DNA from: Apis mellifera
Taxonomy: Eukaryota; Arthropoda; Insecta; Hymenoptera; Apidae
DNA length: 64,000 bases
Assembly (NCBI RefSeq): GCF_003254395.2
Contig: NC_037643.1
Coordinates: forward strand, 6,282,963-6,346,962
Reading direction: 5' to 3'
Numbering within the stretch: position 1 is the stretch's first letter; each line of letters opens with the position of its first letter. The position numbers were made by a program, and so were the translations under genes. A model generated the notes under the pieces. The model had not been told where the DNA came from and searched no databases. It worked only from the letters and a program-made list of their open reading frames with translations. Shown piece after piece: positions 38,601-51,290 of this stretch.

Positions 38601-41240
38601 TAGGGGAAAAAGTGGGTTCCAATGGCGAAGAACATACCAACAAACGGTTATATCCGCAACGAATCAAATTTACCTCGGAGTTAGTTCACGCTCCATCACC
38701 TCGCATTTATCATCCGTCATCACAGGACGGAAGAGGCCAATTGTACCGTATTAAAAATCAATGTGTAACCCATAAAGAACGATTTGCCATTTTTAGACGA
38801 GGAAAAAAAAAAAGAACGATGTAACGATTTATCGAGGAATCGCGGTATCGATCCGCGACAGCCTTTTCTCTCGACAGATCAAACGGGCGGGCAACAACTA
38901 GAAACCGAGGGAGGGGGAGAGAGGGGGGGTTTTAATTGCATTCGAGTCTGGATACCAGCGTTCACCAATTGCCGGTTTTGCACGGGTCAGATAAAATCCC
39001 TCTCGTTTTAATTATTTTTCGCTAACGATTTGCGCCCCGGTAATACACCGTACGCTCGCACGAAACCGCTAATAAATTAATAATAATCCACGAGACAGAA
39101 CCGCGCAAACGAGATTACCCGCCTTTTTCCCCTCCAACAATCTTTCCCTCTCTCTCCCTCTCTTCTTTTTTTTTCTTCTTTTTCATCTCGTGGGTCGATT
39201 TCAGCAGCGCGAGAGAATCAGCCATTAGTACGAGATTTCGTTACTCAGCCTCGCTCTCGCCGATATTAAACTACGCGTGTACTTTAATAGAGTTGGAGGA
39301 GAGGTTGAATTATCGAGCTTGCCAAACGATTGATTAACTTTGCACGATTCCTGCTAAAGCGTTTAGCAGACCAATTCATTTCTTCCTTGGCAATTATCGA
39401 GCGGGGTCGATGCATAATCCCGTGTGTCGAGGTTCTTGCTTCTCGAAGCGGGGCAAACAAACCAGCTCGGCAATTCGTCGAAAATTATGGTAGATGGTGT
39501 GCTGATAACGACGATTGTAATCGATTATTCTGTTGTCTACGGTTGGCATGGTTGGTGAAGAGGAGAGAGAGAGAGAGAATTTTTGGATTTATCATTCCGG
39601 AACGTAGGAAACGAAAAATGTTGAAGCTCGATCGGGAAAAATGAAATAGCGGTATGAACGTTATGAACGTGGGCAGAACATCGATATACCGATCGTATAA
39701 ACCGCTATCCAGGCAGTCATGGAAATTCAGCGCATCTTTCAATATCCGGATCTATTTAACTTGGACCATTCCTATCCGAGCTAACATAAATTTGAAATTA
39801 TCGGCCACCGCTTTCTGCGACCAGTTCAAACTGGCGAACCTTAAATATACGTTTGAATTGGGGGAGGAGGGGGATGCAATAACGGCCAGAATGAGAGGAA
39901 CGCAAATAAAATTTTGTTATGGAATCGCGGTTGAAGGCATTAGCTTGAAATATCTGAAATACACGAAGAAAAAAAATTTTTGCTTCCTTCTTTTTTCTTT
40001 CTTTCTTTTTTTTTTTTTTACGATAGAATCCGATATTTCAGTATAAATATATCCTCGATATTATCGTAAATCACAATTTCTCTCATCTTTGTACATTTTT
40101 CGCGTGTATCTGAATTCCTCAAACGTATGATAAATATCTAATTACTTCAATAAATATCCTTGAATCAATTCTCATCCACTTAAGATGAGGACTCCTTTGC
40201 GACCCAAGATAAAAGAATATAACATTCAATTATATCACGAAATAAACACCTCCATCGACAAGTGGTACAACAATAAAAAAAAAAAAGAACGAAATTAAAA
40301 GAGACTCAATTCGACTCACGGTTATTCAAGGCCCTCGTTAAGCTCCTCCATGTATATGATAAAATTAATTCGGAAAAGTTGACGGACCCCCGCACGTTTT
40401 GCAATTTCGTCTGTTTGCCCGGCAAACGCAATAAGCCCCGTTTCGGGGTCCGCGACTCGGAAACGGCCGATTAATAAATATCCCCGCGTAATTAATTGGA
40501 TTGCAATCAGACAGGACGAACGTGCGTTATTAAATTTTCACCGGCCATATATACCACCACCTCCTCGTGGATCGTTCTCCCGCAATTTCGTCGGACGTTT
40601 GCACGCTTAATAATTTACGAGCCTCAACGTCCTATTAATGTATTTCTTTCATGACACGGCATACCCGGGGCGCACACAGGCTATAATTGCGCGGCTAACG
40701 TTAACGGCCGTCTCGTTGTTGCACAAAGGGCCGTTGCACACCGTGCAGGGCAAACAGTACGAGCAACCGTTTTCCACCGAACCTCTCTCTCTCTCTCTCT
40801 CCCTCCCCATTCCAAATCCAGGCAATTAAGTACACGTTCGATCCAATTCCTCCATCGAAATTCGAAAGAAAATCGCGCTCGTCGATTTTCAATCTTGGGC
40901 TCCTTCCCGAAGGAGGGAGAATGATCGTTTATTTTTAAAAATTATGAGAGAAAATTGCATTAAATCTTAAGCAGAGTTCGATGAACGGAGTGAATTATTA
41001 AATTTAAAAAGCTTAGATTCTCAAAAACAGTAGAATCGATTTTACAAATCGAGACACATGGAAGAAATTCTCAACGATCATTCTCCATTATTCGAAGAAC
41101 ATAATCAGATAATCGTGGAATTGTTTCACTGGCTCGTTAAAATATAAAGCGAACGGAAAAAGGAAAAGAATAAAGGATCTACGATTCCATTTTTTTCCAA
41201 TTTGATATTGCGTGTCGTTAAAAACTCCGTGCATCTAACT
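35698..41240. other. Non-coding stretch
   Basis: No gene recognised. 36050-37980 is strongly AT-rich. 38000-38350, 38600-39060, 39200-39560 and 40310-40830 are higher-complexity CpG-bearing islands with open frames up to 130 codons (38005-38388, 39330-39644 and 39654-40046, all plus). Those frames lack any motif I can name and lack clear exon borders. Confidence 0.45.
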
Positions 41241-44200
41241 AATTATCCGTGAGAAGGGGAGGCGGTTTAATCGATATTCGTCGCGCTCGTGGACGATACT
41301 TCAAGAACCTCCGTCATCGCACCAATGGGGGTGCGATCCGCCATTGTTGCGCGAACAGAAGAATTTCTCGTCGAGCTTTGTATAACGAGGAGGAAACAAA
41401 TGGGGAAAATGGAGAATTTTTGCAATTTCGACGTCGGCGTTACGCGGCAACCATCGTCAAGGGGACGACAAGTGCAGGTAACGGCCTCGCCAGCGCCCTC
41501 TACTTTCCTCGTATTTTCTTTCTAATCGGCGGATGGTCGCCATGGCTCACGACTAAACGTTCCGTCCCGGATTCAGCGCTTAATTAGCCGGAAAATTAAT
41601 TGGTTGAAATTTGAATACTTATAAAAGTAAAGCTTAAGTTAACGCGTTTGTTTAAAGTTATTTCAATTAGACGCGGAATACAATAATATCGAAATATAAT
41701 TTCGCAGGTTTAAGATCTATTATTATCATTCATTTTTTAGAAATGAATGTATATTCTTTCGAGAATACGCTCGACTTAAAGCATCTCCACGACGAAATCT
41801 CTTCGAATAATCATCGATAAAATATATCGAAATTAAGGAATTTCGCTACGACGTAAAGTTAAAAACTGGTAAAAAGCAAAAGGGAAGGTAGTGTCCGATT
41901 CATCGAAGCGACAAATCGAACTTTCCTGAGTAGTTGCCGAACTTGAACCATTCGTAAACGTCGAGGAACAAAAGGAAGAAGAAGAAGAAGGGAAAAAAAA
42001 GAAAAAAAAATGAGCGGAGAGTAAAACGCAAAGGAGAGAGAGCTTCGAAAACCGATAAAAGGGGGAAGACGAAATGAAACACGATGGAAATCGAAATCGC
42101 GATAAATTAACTTTCAACCGGTTAAAATGCTTTCACGATCAGAACGCAACAGATAACGAGCAATCGAAACTTTTCATCGTCAAACAATTGACAAAAGGCT
42201 TCCGTTACAGCCAGTCGAGGACCATCCGAATCAAATCTTTCGAGATGGATAAATTTCTCGCCGAGGTCCGTCCTCATCTCCTAATAAAAATCCCTCTCGT
42301 CGTAATTTAACACTTGGATAGATCGATTAAGATCGATATAAGGAAGGATAAAAAAAGAAAATAGAATTCCATTCCTGAGGAAATTTCTATTTCGTTCTAT
42401 CAGGGAAGATTTAATCCAGTTATCGATTATTTCCATCGATTTTATCAGTGATTAATAAATAAACATATATCTAACATTTTAATGCTATTTATATGAACGG
42501 ACAGAGTACATTTTTTTTTATATTTAATTCTTTTCAGAAAAATATAAAATGAAAGAATTTCTTTTCATTTAATGTCAAGAAAAATCTATCTCCATTATTA
42601 AAAAAATATTATCCTTATTAATTATCACAAATTACGATTAATTTTGATTCGAGCATAAGGATACTTTCTCGTTTCATTCGTTAACCAAAGAGTCGAATAA
42701 TAAAATGAAGAATGAAGAAAAAAAATAGAATCCAACCTACAGCGGAAACAGGTAAAGACACGCCAGGGAGGAGGAAGAGAAACGAGGGGGGGGTAAACGG
42801 TGGAATTGTTCGATTCCCGTAATTTCCATATATCTTTCGCCGATAAACGTCAAGCCATCGGGACAAACGAGGCCTAGGCTTTCTTTATCTGGGTCAATGA
42901 AAGGGAGGGTTACTCTTTGGAAGGAAAAGCCGATAGTTCGATAAGTCTCACGGCAACGAACGCGCTTTAACGAAACGTTGGCACGCAATCATAAGCTCTC
43001 GCTTTCTCTCCCCTTTTCTTTTTCCTTCCTCTTCCTCCTATTCCGCTCTCGTCGATCTATCCTTCTCGCTTTCGGCCCAACTTTTATGAGGTTCGATCGG
43101 GCGAACCCAATCGGTGTGCGCACCGTTTGATTTAGCGCCGTCCCATTTATGCAGGTATTAAAGTGGCGTACGTAGCACCCTCGATCGATGTACCTCCACA
43201 CAAGTGTCGTGATAACACAACTCGCGTATCATTTCCAAATAAATAGGCGCCCCTCCAACGTCGATATTTTCACCGTATTTTTTTTTCTTTCGTCTAAAAA
43301 TACGTTGCTCGTACGCCAAAATCGAAGGATATTGTTGTACTGTCGATCGCGAGAAAAAGGAATAAAAATTACGACGAGTACGAGAGACTGGAAAAACTGG
43401 ATGTGGTAAATAAGGAATGTTTCAAATTCGAATAGCAAGTGTTATCGAGAAATCGCTAGAATCGTTAGAAAGTAAGGTGGTTGTATTTTATTGTAGAAAA
43501 TTACGTTGCTGGAACGTAGCAATTTATTGTATTTAATCGTTAAATGGATAAAGGGGGCGAGCGAGGGGAATTTTTTGATTAAAATTCTTTCGTTTCCCTT
43601 CCCGTTTATAAATATTTTCGTTCGTCTTTCGTCGTGCGCGATTTGTAAAAAAAAAAAAAAAAAATGTTTAAAAAAAAAAAAGTGAAATTTTAACCGATGC
43701 ACGGCCGCGAAACTGTGAATACGGCACTTTCATGGAAAAATAATCAGAAGAATTTTTCAGCTTCGACGTGGAAAAACAGTGGAGTGGACTGTCAGAACGA
43801 ATAACGAATATTTTTGGATGGTGGTACAAAGCTTTCGCACATTTTACGTGTTTGGTTTGCTATATTCGTAATGCAGTTACACTTATTCGAGAATTGATTT
43901 GAATTTGGAAATAGTAAGTATTTCTTTTTTTTTTTTTGTTTAATTTATTATACGTGTCATTTAAAAATATATATATATTTGTATATTTAAATAAAGTTAT
44001 TACGCGTCTAAAATTTTTTCTAAAATTCTATACGCGTATCCTATTAATTTAAGGATAATTCGAAAATGCAATCTCAAAAATAAACGTCACGTCAGTGGTA
44101 ATAACCCGCATTGGACCGGCGTGTGATTCAGGGAAAATATACTGTCGGACTAATCAGGCCAAATCTCGATATCATTCAAAATGTTGAAATTTATGGTTAT

Positions 44201-44889
44201 GAAGTTAAAAAACATTTTTTATGATATCGTATAAAAACCGTACAGTTTTAAGTAAAATCGAGCGGATTGCAAATATTCATATTCCTGTTTTTAACATAAT
44301 AATAAAATGTAAAATGCTTTTTTCGATAATTCAAAACTTTTTGATAATATTAACATCAATACACGTCATTTCCATTTAATATTGCAACTAAAAAGAATTA
44401 ACATTTCTTTTTTTCCTTTTTTTTTTTTATCAATCCCGTTTTTATCGTTAAAATGCTCGTTGTTAAATTTTAAAATACGCGAGATATATATACATCATCG
44501 TTACAACTTAACGTATTCTTCGCTAAAAAATTAATAACAATTTTCAACGTGTATATAAGTAATGCACGAATGAAGAAAACAAGAAACAAGCTGTTGAAAA
44601 CAATTAAAACCTAATTATAAGATAATAATATATTGATATTCCAATAAACGAAAAAAAAAAAGAAGTCATTCACCACGCAGCATTTGATTTACAAAAGGAT
44701 ATACAGAATTATTGACAAAATACTGAAAAATCAAGCGTCGAGTAATATTGATACAACTAGATACAACTAGTGGTTACCATCTTCCATTTTATCGCGATCC
44801 ATCAAAACTAACGATTAATTTCTCCGTGACAAACTGCGATCGTTCAATTTCAAAAACGTACGAAATCGCGACACCGGTCATTTTTTTTT
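41241..44889. other. Non-coding stretch
   Basis: No gene recognised. The 112- and 78-codon overlapping frames at 41249-41587 lie in a CpG-bearing segment. Poly-A runs at about 43647-43664 and 43670-43680 sit in a poly-A/poly-T-rich zone. A complex patch at 44080-44190 (ACGTCACGTCAGTGG and beyond) stands out from AT-rich flanks. Confidence 0.45.
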
Positions 44890-44916
44890 CTTTCTTTCTT
44901 TCTTTCTTTCTTTTTT
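44890..44916. repeat. (CTTT)n microsatellite
   Basis: About six CTTT units inside a longer T-rich tract. Confidence 0.9.
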
Positions 44917-46663
44917 CATCCCCCCCTCCGATGAAATAGAACCGATAGCAAAGCTAGGAGGAAAAGTTGCACGCGGCGTAATAATGCCATCAATCAGAAA
45001 AGTGATCCTTCCGAGCAAATGGTTCCCGGCTCCGCGTGGCGGGGGAGGGGAAGGGGATGCATTTAAAGGCGCATAATCCTGTGATTAACGTCGGCCATTT
45101 CGCGCACCAGCCAAGAACGATAAAGTTTCGCGAAAACATCGAGGCATAATTTCGAAGCGTTATTCCATTCGGGCCGGAAGCGAAATACGAATTAAACGGA
45201 CGCGCCACGGATGAACTCGTAAAACGGCGGAGCTTGTTCCACGCTGGAGGAAACATCTCCTTCGAATAAATTTGAATCTCGTTCGAAATGCCACTCGGTA
45301 TCGGATCTGAAACTGTCATGCGGAGTAGCATGCGATGGAATCGAATTTTGCGATTGAATTTAATTCGAAACGAAAATGGTGAAAAAATTTATTTGACGAC
45401 AGCCCTGTTTTTCCTTCCATTCGAGGGGGAGGGATTTTAAACGGACGATTTAATTTCGTTTTGATTGTGCGCTTTTGTACGATAGAAATGTCAAATTATC
45501 GAATCAAATTTGTATCACGAAAGAGCACAATATTTGGAAATGTATAATCGGAAAATTCATTTTGTAAAAATCGATTAGGAAAAAAATAATATTAAATTAA
45601 ATTATTTTACGAGATGTATATATATATTATGAAATCGTGTATGAGAATTGGAATAGTTTACTTTCAAGAGATAAGCAAGAAAATTTAATTCCAAACGAAC
45701 GAAGAATTTCTAGCGAAGTATTCGAGTTTCGAGCAATATTGGAAAGTTCAAGTCTTCAAGGATCGTCTTACACACATTTTCAAAGCTTTTCTTTTTTTCT
45801 TTTTCGAAATACAAAGGATTGAAATTTGATCAGTGAATGTTCGAATCCACTCGCGGTTTAATCCCATCACTAATCGAATACATTTATGCCAACAGAATGC
45901 GATCGAACAACTGCAGTCGAATTCGATAGTCGACAATTTCCGCACTTTTCGAGTGGAATGCGAGTCGATAGGGCGCCAAAAATGTATCGTGCACACCAAA
46001 CGGAACAAACTGGTCGCGTGTTTACGCGAAGCTTTAGTAGAAAATTTAATATTTTTTTTTCTTTTTTTTTTTTTTTTTCATTGAATGATAACACGGTAGC
46101 TAGCGACAACTTCAATGCGCTCGTGAAACGTGCGAGATAAACGAACAAAATACAAGCTCTGAGGTAATGGTAGAACGATGTAAACAATTTTTTGAGCATA
46201 AAAAGGCAATTTGTGAAAAGATGATTTAAAATCTTGGAGATTTTTTATTACACCACCTTTAGAATTTATCATCGAATTTATATATAATATATACACTACT
46301 ATTTTTCTTCATTATCTTTGAAACTAATTTTCAATACGAATTTTCAATAATAATACATCATTTACAAAAGATTGATCGATAATTACTTTAATAAAGGATA
46401 AATTTATTTGTGCGTAACATCTATTATTTTTTAAAAAATATCCTAATTTAATATCCAAATCTAAATAATAATAAAAAAAAAAGAAAAATTGCAATGATGA
46501 AGAAATGATACAATTTCGAACATTCACCGAAAAATCTTTCGTCCCCAAATCTTTCTCCATTTCACTTTTGATTACATTCCATGAAAGTTCAAATCTCAAT
46601 CCCTCGATGAAATGAAAATTAAAAAAAGAAAAAAAGAAAAAAATTACGTTTCCATCACGCGAT
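44917..46663. other. Non-coding stretch
   Basis: No gene recognised. 44940-45340 is a CpG-bearing, higher-complexity segment. The rest is AT-rich with a poly-T/TTTC tract at about 46052-46078. Frames on the two strands at 45748-46199 overlap each other and are taken as chance. Confidence 0.5.
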
Positions 46664-47269
46664 TTGAATAAAACAGAGGTCGAGCACGATGAAAAGGTGA
46701 TTATTCGAGCCGATATATCCAGGAATTTGTTATTAATATCCGTTATGCAAGACGGCTCGAGTGCTTCGAGTTCGATTAAATTACATTTGACGGGGAATAA
46801 TGAACACGCGTCGATTCATTTTATCTTCCACACACACACACACACACACATACGTACGCGCACACGCACGTACGATGACCCAAATAACACGCGTAACGAT
46901 CCACCACGTTTGCATCGGTGGATATCGGTGTGTCCGTTCGTGATGACACGTATCGGAGAGAAAAAAAGGAAAAAAAAGAAATTAAAAAAACGCGTAGGTG
47001 GAAGAAAAAGAGAAAGAGAGATCGATCAACGCAACGTGGAACGTGCCACGGTAAACACATCTGAAAGCTTGAAAAATTCACGTCCCAGTTACGAACGGGT
47101 CCGCGAGAGATCGTTTAGAAGCCTCGTTGCTCACGCATTGTTTGCAATGGCGCATCGCGAATTTAACCGCGAGAACGCGTTGTGTACACAGGAGGCTCGA
47201 AAACAGCACGCGCCTCGAATATCCACGCTTGAAATATTCAGCCGTAAAACTCGCCGCGAATGCTTCTGA
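46664..47269 (+). other. 201-codon open frame, probably non-coding
   Basis: The longest plus-strand open frame in the window. It reads through a (CA)11 tract (46829-46850) as an HTHTHT run and through purine-rich sequence as KKRKKKKLKK, and has no recognisable domain. The start codon is not ATG: the frame opens TTG AAT AAA ACA. No convincing splice sites bound it. I take it as a chance frame in CpG-bearing DNA, and record it because of its length. Confidence 0.12.
46829..46850. repeat. (CA)11 microsatellite
   Basis: Uninterrupted CA dinucleotide run followed by related ACGTACGCGCACACGCACG sequence. Confidence 0.95.
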
Positions 47270-49479
47270 CGATTACATTCACCGATCATCGCTTTTATAC
47301 GCTACAAACCGGATGAAAACCTGCGTGCCCGGGCTTAAATTATTTCGTCTTTGTCGTGTACGCGTATATCTCTTTTCCTTTTTTTTCTTTTTTTTACTCC
47401 TGATCCCACGATTTTCTCGCCTCGTTATATCACGGATTGATTAATTAGACGAAATTGTATCCCGTCCAATTGTTATTATATTATATCAAAAGGAATTATT
47501 AATAGAGGAGTTGTTGAAAAGGAAGGAAGGAAGGAAGGAAAACTGGATCTTCGTGATGCGAACTCTTTACGAATTTTTGATCCATCCACAGATCGAGGGA
47601 TATTATTTACTGTTCGAAATTCGATCACCGGAAAGATAAACCTACATTTCTTCTATTTTAAAAAATACGCATCTCGAGACTCACTATGATCCCTCGTCAC
47701 ATCCCTCAAATGGATCAACTCGTTCCCCTTACTTCCCAGCAAACCAGAAATCCTAAAAAGCAAAGACCATGTACTGACACCAGTGCCGAGAAGAATAACA
47801 GGAAGAAACGAAAAAATAACGAAAAAAAGAAGTACAGGATATCTCGTCATTAAATTTGAATATTCCCCATCCCTGTTTGCTCGTAGCACGGACCAAGTTC
47901 AAGCTTGGATGCATCCGCTTGGTCGGGAATTAACTTCGTCCTCTGAAGTGTTATCGAGCGTCGCGTGCGCACCACGCCATCTCTCAAAAGCGAGGGGGGT
48001 TTCCCCGCTTTTTATCCGCGGTAATGGTAGTGAAGAGTTGCGGCGGGAATGATGATGGCGGTAGCGGCGTTCGACGACGGTGGCGACGATGGGCGGCGGT
48101 GGGAAAGGCTGATATCGGCGGTGAATGCTGGCGGCGTTGGAATTTTTCCTTACCCCCTCCCCCTCCTCCCCATCACCGTGGGAAAAAGTAAAGAGCAAAA
48201 GCAAACAGGGCCACGGTCTACCCTATGCGCCACCCCCTCCTCCTCCGCCACGTGAAGATAGGAGAGAGAAGGAAAGGGGAAGGGATGGAACGGGGGATAG
48301 ATCCCTTCGCCCCTCCACAGCTCTCCCGCCCCCGGCGCATCGGAATCTGTGCCAATGGATGCTGCTGCCCCGTTTAGCTGGTCTTATTTCGCCGGGAACG
48401 GGCGGAAAATGCGAAAAATTCCTATTAAAGGATTCCAATAGGGTGGCGCGGGTGGCCGGCGCATAAAACATAATATTATTTTCGGAAGGGCGGGGGCGCG
48501 AGAATTCAATTTAGCCGCACGATACGTAATATAATGCTCGCCTGGCCAGCTGCCGTGTCCCGTCGGATTTCCTTCCTACGTCTTCATTTCGGATTCTTGG
48601 GCCCCTTGCAATATAATAGTTGAATTTTTTTTTTTTTTCGAAAAATTCGGGGGCTTTTAATTTTTAATCTCGATCAGTGGGAAAGAGAGAAGACTGCTCT
48701 GCCAAGTATTCGATATTTCGTTCGTCGATTATCCGTCTTTCGTTCGGTGATCGAAGCTCGGAGAAGGGAACAAATTTTCCTTTACTTTATCGAAAAGCGC
48801 AAAGAGGATTGAATTGAATATACGTATTTCTCAGAAGAGAAATTTTAATCGGATCAGTTTACAGCAAATTACCTCTACCTTCGATCATTATTGATTTCGT
48901 TGATCCGAGGGCGCGATAGAGGAGCGCGAATTATCGAAAACTTGAAAAAGAAGGGACGGGTTTAAACTTGTATCTTTGAATAAACTTGTAACAAAACAAC
49001 AGGATTTAATCCGGATTAATTCAAATCTCTCTCGCGCGTAAAGAGAAGCAATCACGTCGAGCAATCACATTGCACGCGGCGATGAATCCACTTAGATAGA
49101 TCGGCATCGATGAGGAGAACTCGAAAGAAGAATCGGCCCTGCTTTAATCCAGAAAGGATTCAATCGAAGTTCGAGGGTAAACGCGAAAGGGCCGTTTAAT
49201 GCCAACCGAGCCTCTCTCGATTACTCTCCCTTCTTCTTCGCCTCTTTCGCTTCATTCCAATGTTCTTCGAAATTGCCCAATTCTTCTTTTTCGCCAGAAT
49301 TTCCCAACGTTTCGACGAGAAAAAAATTTGGTCAAAAAGTTAGAATAAAGATCGACGAGAAGATGTTACGTAAAATCAATTTCACTGATGTAAAATATAA
49401 ATTATTCATAACTATCGTTGATATCCAGATCCAAACTGTAAAATTCTTTGTCGAAGCCAAAGAATGTACGAACGAAAAC
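47270..49479. other. Non-coding stretch
   Basis: No gene recognised. It contains a (GGAA)5 tract at 47521-47540, a GGC/GAT-rich triplet-like zone at about 48045-48140 and C-rich tracts at 48150-48330. A CpG-bearing segment at 48330-48560 precedes AT-richer DNA. Confidence 0.45.
47521..47540. repeat. (GGAA)5 microsatellite
   Basis: Five uninterrupted GGAA units. Confidence 0.9.
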
Positions 49480-49770
49480 CTTAATATCTTTCTGCCATAT
49501 CCTGTGTCCACGAATCGATCCCCGATTCGTCGAAACGATAGCACAGTTGGCAAACCTGGGGCTCGCCATAGGTTGGCCGCTGTGCGGAAAGCCTGATATC
49601 CGGCTCACAGTTATACCTGTGACCATATACACGCGTGCCTTTAACGTGACGTTCGCCCGGAGCAAGAGAGGTGGATTTGACGTTTAGCGACCGAACGACC
49701 ACCATCTGTGGTCGCTGCGGCGTATACGGCCACGAGCTGGCGCACTCCGCTTAAATAACGCCCGCCTAAT
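49480..49770. promoter_or_regulatory. Candidate structured or regulatory element
   Basis: A high-complexity CpG-bearing segment containing two small perfect dyads: TCACAG..CTGTGA near 49604-49621 and CGACCAC-CATCT-GTGGTCG at 49696-49714. Open frames on both strands (74-107 codons) run across it, as expected in stop-poor DNA. It could be a cis-regulatory element or a structured RNA, but nothing here identifies which. Confidence 0.2.
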
Positions 49771-51183
49771 AATTTCGAAATTATCTAATGCGCGTTGTCC
49801 GATCATTCGTTGCTGCTGGAATTACTACGCCAACCGTTCTCGTAGATCCCGTTTTATCGTTGCTACAACAGTGTTTGCGAAATGTGTTCAAACGTTTATT
49901 TCGAACGTTTATCGCGACTCCAATTCGTTAATCGTCAATCGAATAATAATTCTCGATGTACAACGTAAATTATCCACCGATGATTGGACACGAAAATCGA
50001 ATTTACATTATTCGTGGGATTATTATTCAATCAAAAATCGAGTAACGAAAGAAAATTTCACGAAATTCGAGTCCGAATTTCGAGAATGGAATATAAAAGA
50101 GAATAATCTGGCATTATTTCTATGAAACTTTAACTATCGAGTATTTTATTGATGAGAGGAGAATACAGGGGATTCCTTGTTTCGAATTCTATCGAGACCT
50201 CGACATCAAGAGGACTAAGGGAAGCTTAAACGTCCGATAGGGCATTAATAACGCGCTCTATCGCAACGCATCGTAAATTTCGATACGGAGTCATAAAGTC
50301 TGAAGCGGCTTAACTTGCACGGATACCGCATTATGTATTATTTACACGATTCTGGGCCAGGAAGCGAGATGAAGTAACGGCAAGTTCGAGGGCCGGGCAA
50401 ACGTACTACTGGGAATCGAAGCCATTAAACCTTCCAACTAACCGACCCTGTGCGGCTTACGCACCGCTAAATAATTCCGTAGAACATCTAAAGACTCCCC
50501 CGGATCGAGAGCGGTCCGCGGTTATCAAGACGAGGATCTTTGAAGCGTTTCAAGGCCGCTCTTCCTTTTGGGGGATATTGTCGCACCCTCGCGGCTAATC
50601 TTTCATTTTCCCGTCCCATTTGCTCGGCCAATTCTCCTTGGGAACACGTACACGAATTCGACGAAAGCCTATCAAATATCGATAAGCTCCGTTTTCAGTA
50701 TATTTCAATCCGCTTCGATAATTCGATATTTCGCGTTTACGTTAAATAAGAATTTTCTTCAGGGAATGATTGATCTGATTTTTGAATCTCTCGTCCGTTT
50801 ATTTTTCTTTCGAATTCTTTCGATTAATCGAGTTTGCAAAAGCTAGCCTTGCGAATTATAATTTCAAACGCGTGCCAAAAATTGAAATTAATCGTCCACA
50901 TTGGACGAATAATAAAAAAAAAAACCTGGTCTATCGATAATCTCGGTTAGAAATATATCACGCGAATCGGGGAGGGACGATAATCCATCAAAACACGGGT
51001 ATAATGGTTAAAAGGTTAATTTCTCACGGGTAATTGGCGCCGAGACAGGCGCAAACAGGCAAACATTTAATTTCGCGTCGACCCCGATTCCGAGTCCATT
51101 AAAATGCCTTTATCGAGCCCAGGCCTCGGCGCGGTTTATCGGATAAACGTTCAACTCGTGCAGAAACGTGAAATTGTCTACAG
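49771..51183. other. Non-coding stretch preceding an exon-like segment
   Basis: No gene recognised. 50150-50560 and 50980-51180 are CpG-bearing, higher-complexity segments. The rest is AT-rich. Confidence 0.5.
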
Positions 51184-51290
51184 ACAGTATGCAGGCCAAG
51201 TGCCAAGACTGCTGTGATTCGGAGGAGATGATGCTGGTGATCGCGAGGTGTAGGAAAACTGGTCCCAAGGTGGATAGAAGGGGAAGGAAG
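51184..51290 (+). CDS. Exon-like segment, cysteine-rich, gene unknown
   Basis: An acceptor-like TTGTCTACAG ends at 51183, and a consensus donor AAG/GTAAGG follows at 51290/51291. In the frame of the ATG at 51189 the segment reads SMQAKCQDCCDSEEMM and so on to RRGRK. It ends exactly on a codon boundary, and the frame is open back to 51147. Codon choice (GCC, AAG, TGC, CTG, GTG, GAG) is strikingly G/C-ending compared with the AT-rich flanks. The C-xx-CC-x11-C spacing followed by basic residues is reminiscent of extracellular cystine-knot modules, but I cannot assign a family. If it is real, it is an internal exon of a gene with very long introns whose other exons I did not find. A chance open segment is the main alternative. 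Confidence 0.3.

Noticed and set aside
41325..41477. Possible first coding exon: ATG at 41325 to donor CAG/GTAACG at 41477
   Set aside because: 51 open codons and a passable donor, but the frame is open well beyond both ends, a second frame is open across the same DNA, and no acceptor or partner exon was found.
46664..47269. 201-codon plus-strand frame as a gene
   Set aside because: Its length comes from reading through a CA microsatellite and a purine tract. It has no domain, ATG context or splice support.
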